This document shows, piece after piece, positions 20,001 to 30,044 of a stretch of DNA of 64,000 bases. The notes beneath the pieces are model-generated. The model saw only the letters and a program-made list of their open reading frames with translations, made no database searches and was not told the DNA's origin. Location: NCBI GenBank assembly GCA_947184155.2, contig CAMXCT020002072.1:1-64000 (forward strand). The letters run 5' to 3'. Both the position numbers and the translations under genes were made by a program. This DNA comes from Cladocopium goreaui. Taxonomy: Eukaryota > Sar > Dinophyceae > Suessiales > Symbiodiniaceae. Within the stretch, counting starts at the first letter, position 1; every line of letters begins with the position of its first letter.

Positions 20001-22175
20001 GGAGGATTTCACTGCACCACTTTTGACAATATCGCTCAAATCTTCAGAGAAGGACTACGTCCCGGAGGAGGAGGCGACCGCATCAATACGTTCTTCGTGC
20101 CATTCGCACCGTGGGACGTGCGAAGTCAGACGGTGCTGAGATTCAGGAAGATTGATCAAACTGATCTTGTCTACATCTACATCACGTACGATTCCATCGC
20201 CAAGTTCTCCCCTCGATTATCAGCAGACGGACATATTTTGGTCCAAGAAACAATTCCATTCGAATCATTCGATGCAGTTTGGTATTACGATTGGAGGGAA
20301 AAGGACTACTACCGTCTCATGATCACAAAGGGAAGAGATCAACTTGTACTTTCTGTGCAAGGAGCGAGGAGGGTGGCCACCATTGAACGATTTGACAAAC
20401 TCATTGGGAACATTGTGCCTGATGAATCATCACCCGATCTGAACGAACTTCGAAAGCTTGTCGATATCAAGACCGGTCACTTCAGTCATAATCACAGATT
20501 GTTCCCTGGACATCCGGATTGGAATGATGCAATATCATTATTGGCAGTCACTCATCATCCCAGCAAGGAGGACCATCGACTATGCCCCGCATGTCTGATG
20601 GAGACCCCGGCACCACTATCGATTTGTGTGATGTGCAAAGGATTTTTGGTGAGTCATGGATGGAGGAAGCGAATCAAGATCACCGTGGCTACAGTACCAA
20701 GTGCCGAATCGCATCATCGAGAAGAAGATCTCAAAGACCATGTCAAGAAAGCATGGGAGGAGGTGAAGATCGATTTGACAGGTGAAGGTGACGATGACGA
20801 GATGATGCAAGATGATGATGATGTCACCATGAAGAGTCCAGAACAAGAACCTCAACCAGAAGAAGAAGATGATGACCAAGCCTCGAAGAAGGGCGACATC
20901 AATGATGAGAGAAGAGACTTCAGAGAACAAGATGAGGTCGACAAGTTTCTCAATCAAGAAGGAAAACCGACCGACGAGAATGACGATGAAGAAATAGCGG
21001 TCGATGAAATCAACATTGAGGAATATGAGGCTGGAGAAGCTCGTGATGCAGTGATTGAGTACCCCAAGTGGATGAAGAGGATTGAGTTTGGATCAAAGGT
21101 CCTACCAATCAAGCCTTGCACAATTGGAGATGCTCAGCCGGAGCTCATCAAAATCCTCCTGTTGCAGATTGGATTACATATCGTCAGGATCTACAGACTA
21201 TTCCAACGGAACTTCTGTGGAGACATCGAGACGGCATGGAAACACTTTCAACAGAACCAGAAATTCAGGATGGACCTGGACTCAAGAGTGCCTTATCTAG
21301 GCGAGGATGAAAATGGTGAACTCATTGAACCAACTGCACAACAGATGAAAGAGCTCTACAAAGAGATCGGCCGACCAAAACAAAAGGACGACATCGGAGA
21401 AGAGGGATTCGTCAATGCATACTATGGGGCAGTGGTACTCAAACGACTTCTCATATATACCCTTGAATGTGGCTACACGTATGATGACTTGCAAAATATC
21501 TTCTATGACGAGGAGATGGAGAAGCTGTCGAAACGTGACACAACAATGGATGAGATGAGAAAGACCACAGCGGCCCGCGAAGCCCTTGACCGACAAGACG
21601 TCATGGTCAGAAGAATTATCGCAGGTGCATACAGAGTGAATGCCGTTTATTTCTTCAGGAACGTCGACTTTCAAGACACAATCACACTGAACCCAGTTGA
21701 CATTGTGTGTGCTCTTCGTCCCGCACTTCGAAGAATATCACTTCTACACCTGATCCTTCAAAATGGCCGACAATTGCCACGACCTCTACTCCAAAAGCTG
21801 TATGATGCAATCGATGACTACAACCACATCAAGCAACGAGATGATCAACGACCAAGATGGGGCATCCACATGTCAGAAGCTCACATACTTGCAATTGCTG
21901 ATACCCCAACTCCTGCCGATCGTGAACGTGCTAACCCGGTCGCTGGCAAATCGAAAGCAGCCCCGAAGGCAGCGCCAGCATTAGGCAGAGTGTCAAAAGC
22001 GAAAGCATCATCGTCAGCAACATGGAGAACCGTCGAAGCCGCTCCTCCGCCAAAACAAGCTCCAGTAACCCCGCCACAGAAAGGTGGAAAAGACCAAGGA
22101 AAAGGTGGAAGATCTTATTCACACCGTGGTGGCGACTGGAATCAACAGGGATACTATGGATGGGGATATAGATGA
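17064..22175 (+). CDS. ORF3: zinc-finger protein with Tpt1/KptA-like RNA 2'-phosphotransferase domain (1703 aa)
   Basis: Starts at ATG 17064 inside the end of ORF2. A Cys4 zinc-binding motif begins at residue 210 (CDVC, later CLNC). An acidic stretch follows, then a zinc-knuckle variant at 588 (CFICGGMHDIDEC, Cx2Cx3Hx4C, one residue shorter than the Gag knuckle). Residues ~812-1060 carry the Tpt1/KptA signature set in order: LSKRFNAALRH (Arg821-His822), a GWVNVESIL strand-helix, IRSPMAHS (Arg947), GFHCTTFDNIAQIFREGL (His983), an Arg at 1006, then DGHILVQETIPFESF. In tRNA splicing Tpt1 uses the RH pair and two further Arg to move a 2'-phosphate to NAD+. A second Cys4 motif (CPAC...CVMC, about 1174), acidic linkers, a helical domain and an Arg/Gly/Tyr-rich tail (GGRSYSHRGGDW) follow. 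The whole looks RNA-binding. Host domain capture is the likely origin of the Tpt1 part. Confidence 0.88.
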   Translation: MLMPNADFIIKLAEIITEISQAAHLPIFVNILKDARFLGSQSSIVSMAEELARILKEKGIIHSTNERFWKQIYACGREPFYWKEGEGKEVIWAMLEKSLMRQKVFLHCAMDHDTVHDLNEECVHVKNTGFDIETIKRCTEHPRIVPSIRAGEITDAQAGSANIIGGMKHMKDAVQRRAWSDIRRGVFTPEPLTDVDEHWVEVTEDSELMCDVCKGFHKNDSRLNTCTENRTRCLNCASNWTRAAIYGTEDIGMDEFSQDARVAARLLNIYNECVDWREMEAEKDLRGFLVTATLAMLSGYRTTSDVLKQVSHRGAIRMPAYMVKGKCRRDLLPQFNVQRETRTEDCGGGMHRMRWYYRLLWDGGNVAYHDYMKTVLTKEEIASMLNPTATAEYVGDIFEFWLGMLDLGIQFPTMFAGWGANLDSCLAGLEESFWLFSSSCRPTDTINTKRNRSRKAYIPPVENNMVTTILKEAGIFDLLMQKKITRMPVLPEANYDDHPEMIEVSSSDEEEDEVGEPEDETTTPTARGPRAEQTSGETDAGAGDIEIEEEEDDMGGQPSEAKKRRTEVRNIRDRFEKLIADASSVQYCFICGGMHDIDECTTPDDENMKDTLWRMRLIMDQKSKSPSSSERSKAATRGRKDKLPKNVMPRGKRWGRTRFTEKEEVTKCFYSQSAFMYDIGDREEGGQYLVNGVEVNPISRGVKNRHELDMLIERAAEESPPVLPTIEELNAWNPIDHDEYVKWLTEERKQYGDNWNFKYIQPFTHGHNIGTLQLARINGEEYLGLGWSKVHRYGENEWMGNKWENPQWIVELSKRFNAALRHSVGCVKDNRNHRGLPCDEVGWVNVESILKYDAIWRDQHTLAGTTHVNYPILVERWNNFQRVIFTEYKQTKRIRAQVLGLKVTKGELEYVMDNFNDGLTSRLERHTLRLEIGTADREIWLWPVAIRSPMAHSRVQGGVHIEDKKTSYQMNPGVGYTLGGGFHCTTFDNIAQIFREGLRPGGGGDRINTFFVPFAPWDVRSQTVLRFRKIDQTDLVYIYITYDSIAKFSPRLSADGHILVQETIPFESFDAVWYYDWREKDYYRLMITKGRDQLVLSVQGARRVATIERFDKLIGNIVPDESSPDLNELRKLVDIKTGHFSHNHRLFPGHPDWNDAISLLAVTHHPSKEDHRLCPACLMETPAPLSICVMCKGFLVSHGWRKRIKITVATVPSAESHHREEDLKDHVKKAWEEVKIDLTGEGDDDEMMQDDDDVTMKSPEQEPQPEEEDDDQASKKGDINDERRDFREQDEVDKFLNQEGKPTDENDDEEIAVDEINIEEYEAGEARDAVIEYPKWMKRIEFGSKVLPIKPCTIGDAQPELIKILLLQIGLHIVRIYRLFQRNFCGDIETAWKHFQQNQKFRMDLDSRVPYLGEDENGELIEPTAQQMKELYKEIGRPKQKDDIGEEGFVNAYYGAVVLKRLLIYTLECGYTYDDLQNIFYDEEMEKLSKRDTTMDEMRKTTAAREALDRQDVMVRRIIAGAYRVNAVYFFRNVDFQDTITLNPVDIVCALRPALRRISLLHLILQNGRQLPRPLLQKLYDAIDDYNHIKQRDDQRPRWGIHMSEAHILAIADTPTPADRERANPVAGKSKAAPKAAPALGRVSKAKASSSATWRTVEAAPPPKQAPVTPPQKGGKDQGKGGRSYSHRGGDWNQQGYYGWGYR

Positions 22176-22688
22176 TAAATCGATATGACCTCTGCATAGG
22201 TCCTGAATGAACGTGGCGAAACGAGGATGCAATCATTGCTCGAGATTTACCTCAATTTCATTTCGAATGATTTCTGAGAGGACTCTGAGCCGGCTAATTT
22301 AGAACCACATTTTTTTTGAACATCATTGCGCGAGACGCTGAGTTTCTACAGCGGTCTACATCTCAACCGACGAAGGAACGGGAAGGTAAACTTCTAGTTC
22401 CATAGTCATCTTTGTGCTTCGATTTTTTTAATTCACATGCTTGAGTGAGATTCCATGCTGGCTACGCCACATCGGATGAACCTCAATGCCGGACACCGAC
22501 TACGTCGTGTCAGCATGCACGTGAACAGAACCTTTATCTTTTGGTAGAGATCGTAGCAAGCCGCCATGTAGATATGAAGTTCTGAACGGACTTTAGCTCT
22601 CCATAACTCAATAAATGAACAGCTGCAGATGTAGTGGATCAATTCAAGGGACACTCCTTTGCGCGTGGCCGACAAAGTTGGCCATGCG
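22176..22688 (+). other. retroelement 3' noncoding region
   Basis: Between the ORF3 stop and the 3' LTR. There is no ORF of note. Minus-strand ORFs here run into the LTR and are not credible. Confidence 0.6.
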
Positions 22689-22695
22689 TGGGGGG
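22689..22695 (+). other. polypurine-tract-like G run before 3' LTR
   Basis: TGGGGGG directly abuts the TG that starts the 3' LTR, the position expected for the plus-strand primer of reverse transcription. It is short for a polypurine tract. Confidence 0.5.
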
Positions 22696-22924
22696 TGCGA
22701 ATAGAGTGTAGGCTACGGACCATTGTACACTACCACATAATTCATCCCTCAAGGATCCACAGCCAAGGGGTACATCAACTCGCCCCTTTGGCTCAAGACC
22801 ACTGCAGGAACCGGAACAAAGAATTGCCATGCTGAAGCCGCCACCCGTGTGACGTCATCACTGAGAACACCCACTCCAAATTCAAGCTACAGTACATAAT
22901 CGGGGAGATAACCTCCGGTTCACA
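22696..22924 (+). repeat. 3' LTR (229 bp)
   Basis: Reads identical to 3628-3856, starts TG and ends CA, and carries the same spliced-leader-like TTTGGCTCAAG at 22787-22797. The sequence diverges from the left copy exactly after CACA. Confidence 0.93.
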
Positions 22925-22984
22925 TATATATATATATACATATATATATAGATTTACATATATTGATCTATGGCCAGCAGATCC
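22925..22984. repeat. right copy of the duplicated insertion flank
   Basis: Begins with TA repeats directly after the LTR. Bases 22951-22984 repeat 3594-3627 with one mismatch. Unique sequence resumes at 22985, so the pre-insertion site probably had one copy. Confidence 0.7.
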
Positions 22985-23190
22985 AGCCACGTTGGCCTTC
23001 TGCAGCTCTTGGCTGAGACTGTTGCAGGCTTCCCCTGCCACAACTGTGACTGATTTACAACTTGAGCAACCCCTGCAGCTTTGTCAGAGATGGTCCCAAC
23101 ATGAATGACAATCTCGGAGTCATTGTTCCACAAGCCTTGTAGAAGCTGTGTGTCTAGTTGCAAGTATCGAAGGTAATATCTTTCCTGGAA
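22985..23190 (-). CDS. exon-like segment, unidentified
   Basis: The minus strand reads as protein-like sequence containing EIVIHVGTISDKAAGVAQVV and, in another frame nearer the element, GEACNSLSQELQKANVAG. This suggests one or two short exons of a minus-strand gene into whose neighbourhood the retroelement inserted. I do not recognise the protein. The open frame continues to about 23550 but looks intronic there. Confidence 0.3.
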
Positions 23191-23654
23191 GTTTGTCATT
23201 GGACGAAATAGGTGGCCCAACAGAGATGATATGTGGCAGATGCAACATGCATCCTCGACCTTTAAGACTGTGTGCAAAGGACAACAGAATTGAGACCTCG
23301 AGACAGCAGGACCTGGAGGAAGACACGGTGCAACCCCAACAGTTACTGCTGTGCAGCTGATCTTCCATGGACGGCGATGGTTCTGAAGCTCACGGGCGAG
23401 GTCCTCAGAAGTCCATGGACAATTGCCTGAACCTGTGCTAAGGGAGCCCTCACATGGTGAATCCATGGCGAATCCATGGTTTGCACCATGAACATGACCT
23501 ACAATTGGTGGATACAGTGGATATATATATATACACCAGTAGTACCGCACAAGGCGGTGGCGGAAGTTTCAAAAATAGGAAACCTATAGGAGAGGTTGGT
23601 TGTTGTGAATCAGGGATGGCAGCGTGAAGCCGCTGATGGACCGAAAGGTGGTTG

Positions 23655-23736
23655 AGGTCTCCTCTCTTTCTCTTTCTTTCTCTTTCTTTCTCTGACTACC
23701 TACCTACCTACCTACCTATCTATCTATCTATCTAGT
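23655..23736. repeat. TCTTTC / CTAC / CTAT microsatellites
   Basis: Consecutive short-period arrays: (CTTT)n-like, then (CTAC)n, then (CTAT)n, all pyrimidine-rich on the plus strand. Confidence 0.9.
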
Positions 23737-23739
23737 TCT

Positions 23740-24600
23740 GCAAAGCTAGGGTCCAGGGTTATATTTTTTTTGTTTGCATTTTTTAAAAATTGTAAAATCC
23801 AAACATAGTTATGCAGAGCAAATGTTTTTGTTGTTGTGAGGAGGCTTTTGAGTGGTGAGGAAAGCAGTGTGGTTTTGTTTCCACCCGTCAGAGCCATTCT
23901 TGGTTTTATTATGATTAAATTATATATCATGATTATTATTACTATCATTATTGTTATATTGATTATACAATTATGGAAGGAATCCGCACTTGCAAGTGCA
24001 GACTAAATCCATGTTTCTTTGAAAACAAAGAAACTAGAAACCAAAATAAAGGAAACACTAAGTATATTTTTTGACGGTAAAAATTGCTTGAAAACAAAGC
24101 AATGACCGCTAAACACTGCAAAAGGGTTGTTCTTCAGGGACACCATATATGCGCATATAATGCATATTTTATGTATGTAGATATATGGTGTATATCTATA
24201 TATTCTATGTATACATAGATATAGATATAATTACATATACACATACAATATTATGTGTATATATATATATACATACATATACACACCATATTTTGTACAT
24301 GTATATTATTCGCTTACAGTTTTTTTTGCTTCGATCCTGACCCTTTAATAGTGAACTTAGTGAACACGGCTAAGGATTCCCGGCTCCACAACGGCTTTGC
24401 TGAGTCTGGTGGACAGGAGCGGACGCAGGTTACTCTGGGTCTTTCAACCCAACTCCCAAGTCATTGATTCTGGACACGCCACTCCTCCAGGATCCTGCGG
24501 CTTACCCAGCATGACCAGGCTCTCAGTTACTTTCGGAAGAGATGTTCATCTCTAGACTGGAATGATATCATGAAGACATTACCAGGGCAACCAGGCGTTC
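23740..24600. other. AT-rich noncoding stretch
   Basis: Strongly AT-rich, with an imperfect TA/CATA microsatellite at about 24180-24290. No coding signal is visible. Confidence 0.6.
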
Positions 24601-24627
24601 CGGAAAAAGGATGTCGGCTTTCAAAAG

Positions 24628-24722
24628 GCTGTTTCGATCCTAGCCGACAAAGTGTTCTTCATGGGAACTTCCCACATCCCGCCAACCTTGCCGCAGCGAC
24701 CAACCATCGAAGCATTGAGAAG
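24628..24722 (+). CDS. candidate exon, unidentified plus-strand gene
   Basis: Follows AAAAG with the AG|G acceptor form, is open for 31 codons plus 2 nt (contains ILADKVFFMGTSHIPPTLP), and ends at GT. The boundaries fit the splice rules seen in the MCM6 gene. The protein is not recognised. Confidence 0.35.
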
Positions 24723-25251
24723 GTATAGCCGCCGTATGGGTTAAACTTATCAACCCTCCATAGATGCCTAAGGTTTCAAAACAAGAAACGATCAATTCTG
24801 TAGGTTCCTTGGTACCCCAATTACTTGACCCGATTTCACAGGTGGCTTTAGCGCTGACCAGCATGGATCGTGAGCAGTTGCAATTTCGAGCCTCTGAGGT
24901 CGGGCCGGGCCGAGTTGTAATCTGTGGCTCCATGAGCGGACACAGAAGACATTGGCTATTTTCAGGGGTAAAGCCCGGTAACGCATTCATTTTTGGGTAG
25001 CAATTTGGAACCAATAAGAATGGGACCATATGATATTGATCTGAAAAACGTGGATGGCTTCATTCCAGGTATGTTGATCTGCCTTCTCCCCCTTTTGCCT
25101 TTTTGCGTGCACCTATCTTCAACGTATCCTGTCGCCCGCTTCCCCATTGAATTTACTTAAAGGACACAATTATATACATGTTGCAGCAAAACCTTGAGCC
25201 CACTAAGAAGCAGCACCTGCATTTGGGTATGGATGAAGACTCGTCAAATTG

Positions 25252-25336
25252 GTTGGTTCAATATGGTTCAATATGGTTCAATATGGTTCAATATGGTTCA
25301 ATATGGTTCAATATGGTTGAATGGTTGAATATGGTC
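25252..25336 (+). repeat. 10-bp tandem repeat (AATATGGTTC)n
   Basis: About six to eight copies of AATATGGTTC, degenerating to TTGAATGG at the right. The related phrase 'gttcaaaattt' recurs in introns elsewhere in the window. Confidence 0.9.
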
Positions 25337-26746
25337 GAATCATCGGAATCCAAAAGAATGGTCAAAATCTGTAAGTCTCAAGGGGTTTTTGACCAACTGC
25401 CATTTGTTTTGGTGAGGCTTCTCAGACACTCTCCTTATGCAAAGAACGTGAGGGTGAGGCAGCGAGAAGGCCAAGGGAGATGCTTCCAGGAGGGTCAGAC
25501 GGGGGTCTTGGCTTTGCGCCGAAGATATGCAACGATTTGAAGCTCCGAGGCTTTACTCAATCTAACCATTGTTGCTGAAGTAGTATATACATATATGTAC
25601 AGATCATCAAATGAAACAAAAAGATGAGGACTTAAAAGACTTAACACCAGCATTTTGTCTCGATTTATTGTTGCGGCGTATTCTCTGTATTTGCCTTCAG
25701 GCCAGTGGAATCGAGTTTTCCTTGCCTTTGCGGCCGGGTGCCAAGGTATTTGGATGTATTTGGCCAAAGGGGACACAATGTGGGGTGAACAAAATCCCAG
25801 AAATTGATGGGACAACGAGGTTTCAAACCGCCGGATTTTTGAACGCTAAGCTCGATGTCTCTGAGGTTTAGCTGTGGAGTGCATCAACGTGGTGGAGCGG
25901 AAGTTGGATGTGCTGACTTTGTTATACCCGTTGGATACCTCTTGATACCAACGTAATCACTGTACATAGTAATATATGATCATTCATGATCATTACATGA
26001 TCTTTTGTGCTTGATCTTCAACCTCCTTCAGACACTAGACCTCTGAGTCATAGCACAGATCAGTTGAACCTAGCCTTGCACTAGGAGAGTTTGGGATCTG
26101 ATCTACTTCAACTGGAAAGACACTGCAAGACGTGTTGCCAGACTTCTTTTACCTTCTTTTCATAGCTTTGCTCTGGAGATCTAATCTACCCCATACTGAT
26201 ACTGACATTACTGACATTACTCACATTACTCACATTACTGACTTGTTCGCAGAGAACAGGGGGATCCTATCACTCGGCCTTGCAAGGTGCAGTATTGCAG
26301 TTGGTCACCATTGATCACCTATGACGAAATTACACTTAGAACTGAGCTTAATAACTCTACATTTTCTCATTTTCTGATGGAGAGTCATTTAACATTTGAG
26401 GAGTTGATCTCTGGTGATAGTTAATTGGCCCATTCGACAAACCCATGTCAATCAACGTTTTCCTGATTGGTAGATGCATTTCCTACAATCGCGATTGGAC
26501 GTTTTCTATTGCCGAGTTGAGTTTCAAGATGTCAAATCCATTTTTTGGTCATTTAACATTTTGATGTTTGTTGGTACAAATGCTTTTCGTTGGTATTTTC
26601 AACATGTTTGTCGGAAAGAATCGCATGTGAATGTTGGTCAATTTCCCCTATGGTTGATCAATTCCCATGGTTGCTGGTTGAATCCCTGCATTTCTCGGTG
26701 TTTGGTTCCAGCTTTTTGTTGGTCAAATCCCAGTGTTTGGCCCAAG

Positions 26747-26834
26747 GCTTGGTGGTAAGGTCCTCATCCTTCCTGCGAAGGAGAAAGCTGAGTTGTCCAC
26801 TGTTCTGGCGAGGCTGGTGACAGCTGGTTGCGAG
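26747..26834 (+). CDS. candidate exon, unidentified plus-strand gene
   Basis: AG|G acceptor and GC donor. One base, then 29 sense codons containing GKVLILPAKEKAELSTVLA. The starting phase is compatible with the 2-nt end of the exon at 24628-24722, so both may belong to one gene, possibly with exons between. Confidence 0.4.
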
Positions 26835-26879
26835 GCAGGGGTTTGGTGGTTGGGCTGGTATGGGTGTGTCTGAAAATTA

Positions 26880-26990
26880 GGTTAAATGTCCATGCAATAA
26901 TAGGAAACATGATGATCAATCGTACATTTTTTGGGTGCCCTGTTTTCAGACAAAGCCGTATGTTGAACTGAAAATAAGTAGCTCCAGGAT
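26880..26990. other. intron-like, nothing seen
   Basis: Short stretch between candidate exons with stops in all plus frames. Confidence 0.4.
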
Positions 26991-27074
26991 CAGAGGCGCA
27001 AAATCTCCCTGAGGTTCTTGCAGCTTTGCTGTTACCGTTGGCAGATGGTGAGGTGGGAAGAAGGGGACGACCAG

Positions 27075-27319
27075 GGCTGTGACCAAAGCTGAAAAGGCAC
27101 TGAATTTAGCAGACTTCCACAGTTCATGGTGCAAGAAGCCCTCAACCAGTGATGATGGTGATGGTGATGGTGATGGTGATGAAAATGATGGTGATGGTGA
27201 TGAAAATGATGATGATGATGATGATGATGATGAATATGATGACCCTACAGCCGTTTTGGACTTCAAGGACTCCGCTGATCTGTCCGAAGCACCGAAGCAC
27301 AGCTTCCTCAGCATTGCAG
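27075..27319 (+). CDS. candidate exon encoding an Asp/Gly/Asn microsatellite tract
   Basis: Open from AG|G at 27075 through TKAEKALNLADFHSSWCKK, a tract of Asp-Gly and poly-Asp from the GAT repeat, then AVLDFKDSADLSEAPKHSF. It probably ends before GC at 27320. Protein-like sequence on both sides of the repeat in the same frame supports a translated repeat. Family unknown. Confidence 0.4.
27151..27239. repeat. GAT/GGT trinucleotide microsatellite
   Basis: (GATGGT)n followed by (GAT)n with AAA interruptions. The plus strand encodes Asp/Gly; the minus strand gives an artefactual Ser/Ile ORF. Confidence 0.9.
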
Positions 27320-27885
27320 GCAAGCAGCTTTGATTGGATCCGAGAAACCTTGGAGGCCGGGTATCGCCATGCGCAGCAGCATAGATCTTGGACAAGTTGG
27401 ACCATCTCGCAGCAGTGAATGTGGGTTGGAACAAACCCTTCCATTCCTAGAGTTGCTTCAAGACACATTGACATAGCCCTATATTGATATTGGACCGTCA
27501 AATTGACATTGCGTGAACAGATTCCTTTGATTCCTTTTTATCCAAACCAATGAATATCAACTTTGATGATTTTGATGGTTAAATGCCACATTTTCTCACT
27601 GAAAACCATGTCAAGTCACCACCGAGGATCTCTCTGATCAGATCGACTTTCTGGCCCTTGAGGTGGGTTCCTCCCATCAGATGGTCGAGATACACAGATA
27701 TACACAGATATGTACTGCATCTACATAGTCATGATCATACTAGTAGTAATGATAATAGAAACCAGTAGTAATGAGTGAAACCAATAATTATGATTGATAA
27801 TGTATGTATCCATATACTTATACATCCGCCAGGATCTTGAGTGTCTCTTTTTCTGAGCTGTTTGTGGAACCAATGCACCACTATC

Positions 27886-28108
27886 GCAGGTCTACTGCGG
27901 ACTGGGCCGTTTGGAGAGCAAAGTGCTTGAGCTGGGCGCCGAAACCGCCAAGGGGGTCCTGCATGTTGACCGAACAAGGGTGGTTCAAGCAGCAACAATG
28001 TCAAAAATCAGTAAAATCCATCCCCCCAAAGTTTTTTTTTCAAGGCCCACTCCAGAAAGTGGCTATGAGGTCGGATGAGCTTCCAGTGGTCCTGGATCCC
28101 ATTGAGGT
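27886..28108 (+). CDS. two candidate exons, unidentified gene
   Basis: After CGCAG at 27886 the plus strand reads GLGRLESKVLELGAETAKG. Around 28050-28108 it reads LQKVAMRSDELPVVLDPIE, ending at a GT. Both are short, open and protein-like, separated by intron-like sequence. The protein is not recognised. Confidence 0.3.
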
Positions 28109-28689
28109 GGGCTGCCACTGCTATTACTGGGTTATTGGGGATTATGAACTAACCCATTATTAAGGAATATTTACTAACCCATACTAACCTAGTATAATGG
28201 GATGGGATAGGGGTAAATTTTTCATGGCTCAATTGGTGGACCTCGCTCCAAGAATCATGGCTCCAAATACCCTTTTTGTCTCGTTTTATGCGACTTTTCA
28301 GACTCGGAGCGTTTGTGCTTGCAACCGCATCCTCATGTGAAGAGCTGACGATACCCGCAACACAGGATTGTCAATCGGGATTCTTGTGACCTTGATACCA
28401 ATTCCATCCGCATCCTGATACAGGGACTCACTTGTCAAGGTAGATGACATTGTCATACATCGGCCTTATCTCCAGGATTTAAATCTAAACTCTGTGTGTG
28501 TGTGTATCTAATTATATAGCACACATATTCACATACATCATGCATATATTGTATATAGTGCAAGCCTGCATTGATAAACCTCCAGGCTGTCTAATTGTGG
28601 GGTACCATTGAAGTATCAGATTATGACTCTTGGGGGAGTACCCCCCCAATTAATAAACCACGATTTAGTATTTTGTGTCATTTTGTCCG

Positions 28690-28790
28690 AAACCTTGGCT
28701 TCTGGGGCTTGCGACGAGTCGAATGTGCAGGATGACTTCGGGGCTTACTGGGGTTCCATCGAGCATCGCCAGGCGCAAGACATGACAAGA
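28690..28790 (+). CDS. candidate exon, unidentified gene
   Basis: The plus strand reads LASGACDESNVQDDFGAYWG followed by SIEHRQAQDM. It is higher in GC than its AT-rich surroundings. Boundaries are uncertain. Confidence 0.3.
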
Positions 28791-28859
28791 CAGGACGATT
28801 ATTTGTTGGTTCAAAGAATGACTTGGGGGTGTCGATTGCAGCAATAGATTTGCGGATTC

Positions 28860-30040
28860 TCGAAATGAACTTTGCTTTAGTGCGTTTTATTATTATTATT
28901 ATTATCACCATATAAAATCAATATATTCGTCCTTGACAAAGAGGGTGACAACAGTTCGAGCGTTCGAAAAAACTGTGACTCTCCTGTGAATTCCTGTGAT
29001 AATTTAGTAAGGCCAGATCAGAGAGTCATTGAAACATACGGGTCTGGGTCAAATCTGGGTACTTCGAAAATTGGATGATTTATTTACTTTACATTGAACA
29101 ACCAACTAAGAATGACCACGAACTGAGGCCCTACAGGAGCTTTCAGCATGGTAGGCAGCCCAGATGGAATTCCACGAGATTGATGGATTGTTCTGCGTGA
29201 CATATGATTGTTATTGGGTTTCTTGACCCACCAAGATGTTTTTTTTACAAACGATTTCGAGCGAAGGCTAAGATCCCCTGATACTGTGATGTGGCTTTCC
29301 TCCCCTCCCAAGGATTTTTTCCTTTGGATAGCCAAGACTCCTCTTCTGACGTCAGCTGAGGCTCATGTGTGTGCTCTTTCGGGCCCTAGGCTATGCCTCT
29401 GTCACAGGTAGAACCGTGGTCAGAGGGTTCTGCCCAAGAAAACTGGGGATGGAAGGGACATGAAGGGACCATAACTGGCAGTCTCTGGCAGTGCAAGTCT
29501 CATAGGTTTCTGTTTCCATAGCTTTTCGATGTGCATTTTTTTCGCTGGGAGCTGACGATGCTGCTGCCAGCCTCTTCGCTCATGGAATTTGTGAACCACG
29601 ACCTTCTTTGTCTTTGCTCGCTGCTTCGAGGTGGGGGTTCTAAGCTAAACAGCTTGAAGTGCTTGGTACACAGGATTTCATCTTGAATAACTTTTTGACA
29701 GTAAAGAGTGGGCTGTGAGCTGCACATGTTTGCACTTCTGGGCAACACCATGAAACTCCTTAAATTTCATTTCATAAAGCTAGCAAGCGCTTTGGCTGCA
29801 AGGTTTGTTCGCAGTTCGAGCAGATGATAGCTCTTTACCGCATGATACCAGCGAGATCCAAGGCGCAGGGATGGATCTGATCTAATGGAAGCTTCTATCA
29901 TCAAGATGATCAGGCAATTCCGTCCCATCCACCAACGCGGAATTGTGATTGATGGTTCGATTTTGTTGGTTATATGTTATATGGTTCTGATGATGCAAAC
30001 CAAACTCCCCCATCCTAGCTGAAGCATCAGCAGTTAGCTG
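28860..30040. other. intron-like region, nothing recognised
   Basis: AT-rich with an (ATT)n tract near 28895. ORFs are short and without motif. Confidence 0.4.
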
Positions 30041-30044
30041 AAAG

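Larger units (their letters stand above)
3628..22924 (+). mobile_element. 19.3-kb Ty1/copia-class LTR retroelement with three ORFs
   Basis: The element is bounded by two 229-bp direct repeats starting TG and ending CA that I read as identical. This implies recent insertion. Inside, in order, are: a tRNA-primer-site-like sequence just after the 5' LTR; ORF1 (Gag with coiled coil and two CCCH fingers, aspartic protease, integrase, reverse transcriptase, RNase H); ORF2 in another frame; ORF3; about 0.5 kb of noncoding DNA; a short G-run; and the 3' LTR. Integrase before RT defines the Ty1/copia order. The length is about three to four times that of a typical copia element, because Gag is very large and ORF2 plus ORF3 add some 9 kb. 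All three ORFs are uninterrupted, so the copy may be competent. ORF2 and ORF3 are not part of the standard copia gene set. Confidence 0.93.

Noticed and set aside
23190..23550. Upper part of a 198-codon minus ORF
   Set aside because: Pro/Cys/Trp-rich, motif-free and bounded by a TA repeat; looks intronic, so only the 22985-23190 part is kept as exon-like.
27142..27501. Poly-Ile/Thr minus ORF
   Set aside because: Reverse reading of the GAT microsatellite.
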